A stretch of 8,023 nt of DNA, taken from positions 1 to 8,023 of the forward strand of contig JAPLMV010000113.1 in the NCBI GenBank assembly GCA_026386835.1, given 5' to 3'. Numbering within the stretch: the stretch's first letter is position 1; every line of letters starts with the position of its first letter. Of this stretch, positions 5,946 through 8,023 are shown piece after piece. Both the position numbers and the translations under genes were made by a program. The notes under the pieces are model-generated. The model was not told the DNA's origin. It did no database searches and saw nothing but the letters and a program-made list of their open reading frames with translations. Origin of the DNA: Planctomycetota bacterium. Lineage in GTDB: Bacteria > Planctomycetota > Phycisphaerae > Sedimentisphaerales > Anaerobacaceae.

Positions 5946-5973
5946 AGTATAGAGCTTTTTAATTGAAAGTCAA
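5946..5973 (-). promoter_or_regulatory. Sigma-70-type promoter for the PEP-CTERM gene
   Basis: On the minus strand, TTGACT (5973-5968) and TATACT (5951-5946) are 16 bases apart, each with five of six consensus positions. Transcription would begin near 5939, giving an untranslated leader of about 143 bases. The leader includes a small CGCAG/CTGCG hairpin at 5832-5844. An offset -10 (TACTAT, 18-base spacing) is also possible. Confidence 0.5.
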
Positions 5974-5974
5974 T

Positions 5975-6124
5975 AAAAATCCGTGTTACCTGTCCTGAGC
6001 TTCTTGTGGTGAGATTGGTCGAACCAGTCGAAGGAATCAGCGAAATCAGCGTCCAAATCTCTTTTTCTGCCTCTTCAAATAATCAATAATCAGTCATCAA
6101 TAATCAATCTTTTGTGTCCAAATC
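5975..6124. repeat. Mosaic of short dispersed-repeat-like segments between polA and the PEP-CTERM gene
   Basis: Left to right: AAAAATCCGTGTTA (5975-5988); a segment beginning CCTGTCCTGAGC and ending GTCGAAGG (5989-6034), with a TGGT/ACCA hairpin at 6016-6026; a tandem AATCAGCG pair (6035-6042, 6044-6051); GTCCAAATC twice (6051-6059, 6116-6124); and ATCAATAATCA twice (6082-6092, 6096-6106). The whole 5797-6146 gap (350 bases) contains no gene I can support. I recognise the first three as resembling intergenic repeats common in many bacterial genomes, which is recollection rather than proof. Confidence 0.45.
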
Positions 6125-6146
6125 GGCCAAAAGCTCAGGTGCACCC

Positions 6147-8023
6147 CTATTTGTCTGCCAGCCAGCTTGGGCCGAAGCTGATATCGACCTTGAGCGGGAC
6201 GTCGATGGTAATGGCAGTTGTCATTTCCTTTGATATCCATTTTGCGTGTTCTTTGGCCTGTTCGGCGGGCAGCTCGAAGACAAGCTCATCGTGGATTTGC
6301 AGAATGAGTTTTACGGGCAGATTTTCGGTTTCGATTTTCCGCTGGATGTTTATCATGGCGACCTTAATCAAATCGGCAGCGGAGCCTTGGATTACCATAT
6401 TGACTGCCAGCCGCTGAGACAGCGAACGCTTGGAGAAGTTTTTGTTTTTCAATTCCGATATTCTTCGGCGGCGATGCAGAATAGTCTCTGCGTAGCCGGT
6501 CTGTGTGGCCTTAGCGGTAACGTCATCCATAAATTTGCGGATGGAACTATAGCGTTTAAAATAATCGTCGATGAATTTTTTTGCATCGGCATGGCTGATT
6601 CCGATTGTGCGCGACAGGCCGAATGCGCCCTGGCCGTAAATGATGCCGAAGTTGACCGCCTTGCAGTTGGAACGCATTTCGTTTGTTACCTGTTCGATTG
6701 GGACTTCATAAATCTGCGATGCGACAAAGCGGTGAATATCCTGGTCTGCGGCGAAGGCATCTCGCAGTGCCTTATCCTTCGAGAAATACGCCAGCAGCCG
6801 CAATTCAATCTGCGAATAGTCGGCGCTGAGAATACAGTCGGTTTTTTTATGCGGGATAAAGGCAGAGCGGATTTTTTTGCCGATTTCGCTGCGGATGGGG
6901 ATATTCTGAAGGTTTGGGTCGCTGGAACTAAGTCGGCCTGTCACGGTGACGGTCTGATTGAAAGAGGCGTGGACGCGGTTTGTCTTTGGGTTGACAAGCG
7001 TGCCGAGCTTATCGACGTAGGTATTCTGGAGTTTGCTTAGGGTGCGGTATTGCAGGATAAGTTCGACAATCGGGTGCAGACCTATGAGCTGCTCAAGGAC
7101 AGCGGCATCGGTGCTTCGGCCAGATTTTCCGATGCGGATTGATTCGAGATTGAGCTTGTCAAAAAGAATGCCGGCAAGCTGTTTGGGCGAATCGATATTG
7201 AAGACCGAGCCAGCTTCTTTGTAAATCTGCTCTGTGAGGTTTTGTATGGCCTTATTGATTTCGCCGGACATCTGGCGAAGCACGGCGGTATCGAGCGAGA
7301 CGCCGTTATACTCCATTGTAACAAGCACCGGCACAAGCGGCATTTCGACTTCATCGAATAATTTTTTCAGCAGCGGCTGCTTTTCGAGGGCGGCTTTGAG
7401 GTAAAGATAAAGCCGGAAGGTTATGTCGGCATCCTCGGCGGAGTATTCGCAGGCCGATGCCGTATCGACCATATCGAAGGTCAATTGGTTTTTGCCTTTG
7501 CCGATAAGGGCCGAGATTGGAATACATTGATAGTTGAGGTAATCAATCGCCATATTGTCCATCGAGTTACTGCTGCGGTCGGCGTCGAGGCAGTAGGAGG
7601 CTACCATCGTATCGAAATAAACGCCTTTAAGAGGCATCCGTGCGTTTTGCAGGATGAGCATATCGTATTTTATGTTCTGGCCGATTTTTTTTATCGATTC
7701 GTCGGCAAAAATCGGAGCGAGCTTTTGCTGAACCATATTTGCGTCAAGGTGCTTTGCGCCGAGAGCCGATTTTACAGCAAGATAATACGCCTTGTGCGGC
7801 TGCCAGGAAAAACTGATACCCACAAGCTCGGCACGCATGGCATCAAGTGAAGTGGTTTCAGTATCGACGGCAAAGAGCTTTTGTTTTTTCAGTTCCGTAA
7901 GGAACGCTTCGAATTTTTCCTGCGTATCGATGAGCTGATAATCGTGTGCGACGGTTTTAGCCGAATAGAACTCGCCGAGTTTGGGCGTTGGCACCGAAGC
8001 AGCGGCGGCAGGGTGAGTTTCGG
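6147..8023 (-). CDS. polA: DNA polymerase I, proofreading and polymerase domains (5' part outside the window)
   Basis: PolA fills gaps during repair and Okazaki-fragment processing. The frame is open through the right edge with no stop, so the GTG at 7994 is internal and about 300 N-terminal residues, normally the 5' nuclease, probably lie outside; 624 residues are visible. Numbering from 7994, the 3'-5' exonuclease carries DTET (Asp44, Glu46), the N107/D111 motif in GQNIKYD, and Tyr184/Asp188 in YSAEDAD, so proofreading looks intact. Polymerase motif A is DYSQIELRL (Asp392, Glu397). Motif B is RSNCKAVNFGIIYGQ (Arg441, Lys445, Phe449, Tyr453), and Phe449 is the E. coli-like choice. Motif C is QIHDELV (His568, Asp569, Glu570). 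The stop is a TAG at 6149-6147. I see no clear terminator after it; repeat-rich sequence follows. Confidence 0.97.
   Translation of the reverse strand, partial: ETHPAAAASVPTPKLGEFYSAKTVAHDYQLIDTQEKFEAFLTELKKQKLFAVDTETTSLDAMRAELVGISFSWQPHKAYYLAVKSALGAKHLDANMVQQKLAPIFADESIKKIGQNIKYDMLILQNARMPLKGVYFDTMVASYCLDADRSSNSMDNMAIDYLNYQCIPISALIGKGKNQLTFDMVDTASACEYSAEDADITFRLYLYLKAALEKQPLLKKLFDEVEMPLVPVLVTMEYNGVSLDTAVLRQMSGEINKAIQNLTEQIYKEAGSVFNIDSPKQLAGILFDKLNLESIRIGKSGRSTDAAVLEQLIGLHPIVELILQYRTLSKLQNTYVDKLGTLVNPKTNRVHASFNQTVTVTGRLSSSDPNLQNIPIRSEIGKKIRSAFIPHKKTDCILSADYSQIELRLLAYFSKDKALRDAFAADQDIHRFVASQIYEVPIEQVTNEMRSNCKAVNFGIIYGQGAFGLSRTIGISHADAKKFIDDYFKRYSSIRKFMDDVTAKATQTGYAETILHRRRRISELKNKNFSKRSLSQRLAVNMVIQGSAADLIKVAMINIQRKIETENLPVKLILQIHDELVFELPAEQAKEHAKWISKEMTTAITIDVPLKVDISFGPSWLADK

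Noticed and set aside
6138..6145. GGTGCACC palindrome just after the polA stop as a terminator
   Set aside because: It is a perfect palindrome without room for a loop and has no following T run on the minus strand.
6246..7040. Long plus-strand reading frame (264 codons) opposite polA, and similar plus-strand frames opposite the other genes
   Set aside because: They are complementary shadows of well-identified minus-strand genes and show no recognisable domains or ribosome sites.
1..8023. tRNA or rRNA genes, or intact insertion sequences
   Set aside because: I found no cloverleaf with a TΨC-like arm, no conserved rRNA segment, and no transposase-like reading frame on either strand.

Overview
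The window looks like a piece of a Planctomycetota chromosome, most likely class Phycisphaerae. The evidence is indirect: a secreted protein with a PEP-CTERM tail and HAF-type repeats, an LL-diaminopimelate aminotransferase (DapL) route to lysine and peptidoglycan, a FolK/deoxynucleoside kinase fusion, and roughly 50% GC housekeeping genes separated by AT-rich gaps. The lineage is an inference; no rRNA gene or other marker settles it. Every gene I can support lies on the minus strand, so the window reads from right to left.

From the right: the C-terminal two thirds of DNA polymerase I (6147-8023, start outside the window) carries intact proofreading and polymerase motifs. Then comes a 350-base gap (5797-6146) with short repeats that look like nested dispersed elements, a sigma-70-type promoter and an operator-like dyad. 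This leads into a 218-residue exported PEP-CTERM protein (5140-5796) built of four repeats of about 41 residues and ending in an A+T-rich terminator. Next is an AT-rich island (about 4140-5140) with two small overlapping unknown genes. The first (4634-4971) is readable only across a -1 frame change at a run of five T; the second (4248-4652) overlaps it by 19 bases. Their layout recalls a toxin/immunity or other tightly coupled pair, but I recognise neither product.

After a 344-base gap (3904-4247) holding a good promoter and a two-hairpin leader, a compact biosynthetic operon runs to the left edge: dapL (3903-2674), a FolK-deoxynucleoside kinase fusion (2674-1577, joined by TAATG), a cystathionine gamma-synthase-like enzyme (1565-339) and the N-terminal third of panC (329-1, cut by the window). 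Gaps are -1, 11 and 9 bases. Together these genes supply diaminopimelate/lysine, folate, deoxynucleotide salvage, the methionine branch of aspartate metabolism, and pantothenate/CoA. This is a primary-metabolism operon whose transcription plausibly starts near position 3979.

The most novel material is the small-gene pair at 4248-4971. Next come the dapL leader, the repeat mosaic at 5975-6124 and the fusion enzyme.
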